Shown here: piece by piece, positions 62,759-64,000 of the stretch
Layout: the number at the start of each line of letters is the position of its first letter
Position numbering within the stretch: position 1 is the stretch's first letter
From: Flavobacteriaceae bacterium
Lineage (GTDB): Bacteria; Bacteroidota; Bacteroidia; Flavobacteriales; Flavobacteriaceae
Length of the DNA: 64,000 nucleotides
Direction of reading: 5' to 3'
NCBI GenBank assembly: GCA_013373385.1
Contig: JABXHX010000010.1
Location: 1-64,000, forward strand
Notes under the pieces: generated by a model
Told to the model about the DNA's origin: nothing
Seen by the model: the letters and a program-made list of their open reading frames with translations, nothing else
The model's database searches: none
Made by a program: the position numbers and the translations under genes

Positions 62759-63721
62759 TTAGTCAGCCATAGAAGCTCTAAACCCTCCTGGTGCAAATAC
62801 TGCATCCATTCTAGCTTTTTGTCCTAATGTAAACATATTTAAACAAGAATCGCTTGTGTAATCCATAAAGTTCATAGTCATATCAGCAGAACCACAACTT
62901 ACATCTGGATATGTAGGACATCCTCTGTTTGGTGCGTCAGATTCTGGAGTATCGGCTACAAAATCATCAACTCCACATCCACCATCTCCCCAGATGTGAC
63001 GTAAGTTTAACCAGTGACCTACTTCGTGAGTAGCTGTTCTGTCTGAACCACCAACAAAATTAGCTCCTAAAACTACACCATCTGTAGCCCAGCTTCCGCC
63101 TGGGAATTGTGCATATCCTAAGATCTGACCTCCTCTGTATGGCATTTGATTTACTACCCAGATATTTAAGTATTCTTGCGGATTCACAACATCGCTTCCT
63201 CCTTGCGAAGTATATTTCATTTTGTCATCTGGTCTCCAGCTTCTCTTTTTAGAGTTTTGAACTCTAATAACTTGCTGAATTTCAAAAGAAATACCAATAT
63301 TTGCTTCTACACCAGCAAACTCTGCAGGAATAGTGTTTCTTCCTGGGTTTTGCATATTAAAATCTGCATTTAAAGCATCTACTTGTGCTTGTAAAGTTGA
63401 TAAAGATAAGTTTTCGCTAGCTGATCTATATATTACGTGAAAAACAATAGGAATAACAATTTTACCATTTACCAGTTTTCTCTGGTATTTATCTTTATTC
63501 TCAATAAAATCTTTGGTGTGCTTTTCAATTTTAGCCATTCTTTCTCTGATACTTGGGTCATGAAGTACGTTCGCTTCTAACACTCCCATTGTAGCACAAG
63601 GAGCTTTCATTTGTGGTGCTAAAACTGCTGTTTCTTGAATGTTCAAATCTCCTTCTGAAGCATTTTTACACGAAGCTAATAGTACTGTAACTGCCAATGC
63701 AGATAAAATTAGTTTTCTCAT
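62759..63721 (-). CDS. M43-family zinc metalloprotease, lipoprotein
   Basis: 320 residues. Lipobox 'LLASC' with Cys18. The catalytic zinc motif HExxHxxxxxH is 'HEVGHWLNLRH' followed by 'IWGDGGCGVDDFVADTPESDAPNRGC', and the Met-turn is 'MNFMDYTSDSC'. This is the cytophagalysin/pappalysin (M43) type common in Flavobacteriia. Probably an envelope or secreted protease that degrades external protein. No Por/T9SS C-terminal sorting domain is present, so it is anchored rather than secreted by T9SS. Confidence 0.9.
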   Translation of the reverse strand: MRKLILSALAVTVLLASCKNASEGDLNIQETAVLAPQMKAPCATMGVLEANVLHDPSIRERMAKIEKHTKDFIENKDKYQRKLVNGKIVIPIVFHVIYRSASENLSLSTLQAQVDALNADFNMQNPGRNTIPAEFAGVEANIGISFEIQQVIRVQNSKKRSWRPDDKMKYTSQGGSDVVNPQEYLNIWVVNQMPYRGGQILGYAQFPGGSWATDGVVLGANFVGGSDRTATHEVGHWLNLRHIWGDGGCGVDDFVADTPESDAPNRGCPTYPDVSCGSADMTMNFMDYTSDSCLNMFTLGQKARMDAVFAPGGFRASMAD

Positions 63722-63752
63722 TTTGTAATAAATTTTAATTAGTTAATAAATA

Positions 63753-63770
63753 TTTGTTAAACTTTGTTAA
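63753..63770. repeat. TTTGTTAA direct repeats upstream of the M43 gene
   Basis: TTTGTTAA at 63753-63760 and 63763-63770, 10 nt apart (one helical turn), with near-copies TTTGTTTAAC at 63833 and GTTAACAAAT at 63975. AT-rich background makes chance possible; could be a tandem operator for the M43 promoter. Confidence 0.35.
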
Positions 63771-63888
63771 TTATTTAGTGATTACTTATACTTATTATTA
63801 AAATATTTTAAATAATACAGATAATTAATCATTTTGTTTAACATTTCGCAATATGAGACTTTTTTTATAATACCGCAATACCCAAAAA

Positions 63889-63942
63889 CAGTGAGTGCAC
63901 TTTCACTGTTTTCAGTGAGACTATTCTCACCGTTTTCAGTGA
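63889..63942. repeat. CAGTGA/TCACTG inverted-repeat cluster
   Basis: Five half-sites alternate in 54 nt: CAGTGA 63889-63894, TCACTG 63903-63908, CAGTGA 63913-63918, TCACCG 63927-63932, CAGTGA 63937-63942. The unit TCACTG-TTTT-CAGTGA is a perfect palindrome and is repeated with one change as TCACCG-TTTT-CAGTGA. No ORF covers it; the neighbouring gene lies beyond the window. Other sequence between 63722 and 64000 is AT-rich and holds nothing else I can name. Confidence 0.7.
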
Positions 63943-64000
63943 ATAAAAATATTTATGTGACTGTTTTTCAGAAGGTTAACAAATAGATAAAAAATTTGTT

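Noticed and set aside
62689-62805. N-terminal extension of the small lipoprotein at 62278-62688
   Set aside because: It reads through the strong terminator of the M43 gene and would hide a good lipoprotein signal.
63889-63942. CRISPR array
   Set aside because: Units are 6-16 nt palindromes with no uniform 20-40 nt spacers, and no cas genes are present.

Overview
The window is a 64 kb stretch of low-GC chromosome from a member of the Bacteroidota, most likely a (probably marine) Flavobacteriaceae of the Polaribacter/Tenacibaculum type. The evidence is the order acpP-fabF-rnc-IPExxxVDY-pyk, a complete moxR-DUF58-batABCDE aerotolerance operon, promoters of the TAnnTTTG type, weak Shine-Dalgarno signals, and many Bacteroidota lipoproteins. 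No rRNA, tRNA, IS element or CRISPR array was seen. Gene calling is straightforward and dense. The exact genus is an inference.

Layout. 1-0.8 kb: remnant of a phage/plasmid replication initiator. 0.8-4.4 kb: galE and galK (tail to tail, stop codons overlapping) and a lipoprotein formylglycine-generating enzyme. 4.5-8 kb: HupE/UreJ-like membrane protein, dCMP deaminase, S41 protease, LpxH-like hydrolase. 8-16.6 kb: moxR-DUF58-BatD-like-batA-batB-batC-batD-batE, a von Willebrand/TPR envelope-stress operon. 16.6-19.5 kb: small membrane protein, SulP transporter and beta-carbonic anhydrase, a probable bicarbonate module. 19.7-28.1 kb: housekeeping genes (cvpA, a TlpA-like thioredoxin, yraN, LD-carboxypeptidase, metG, an OmpA lipoprotein). 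28.2-41.7 kb: the branched-chain amino acid block, leuACDB on + facing ilvD-ilvB-ilvN-ilvC-ilvA plus an aldehyde dehydrogenase on -. 41.7-44 kb: an ABC transporter with a His-rich permease and a DUF3299-like protein. 44-46.4 kb: anaerobic ribonucleotide reductase nrdG-nrdD. 46.5-53.3 kb: periplasmic nitrate reductase operon with unusual electron-transfer subunits and a divergent ModE-like regulator. 53.4-64 kb: ssb, an M28 membrane peptidase, the acpP-to-pyk operon, purN-RNase H, a lipoprotein and an M43 metalloprotease.

The strongest non-coding discovery is upstream of ilvD. On the - strand, between about 41630 and 41331, there are two complete leader-peptide attenuators in tandem. Each has a short ORF packed with Ile and Val codons followed by an intrinsic terminator. 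The second also has a 9-nt antiterminator segment that overlaps the leader stop codon and is exactly complementary to the terminator 5' arm. Ile/Val starvation would therefore have to relieve two successive transcription stops before the ilv operon is read.

Other notable signals are: a structured, repeat-nested element between leuD and leuB; a NapB with four rather than two haem motifs, in a Nap system served by an Fe-S/NrfD module and a tetrahaem lipoprotein instead of NapC; an FNR-type TGAT-N4-ATCA box at the position expected for activating nap; an aldehyde dehydrogenase in the ilv operon whose usual catalytic Glu site is Gly; and a cluster of CAGTGA/TCACTG inverted repeats at the right edge. 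Together nap, nrdGD and the FNR box point to a facultative, nitrate-respiring lifestyle.
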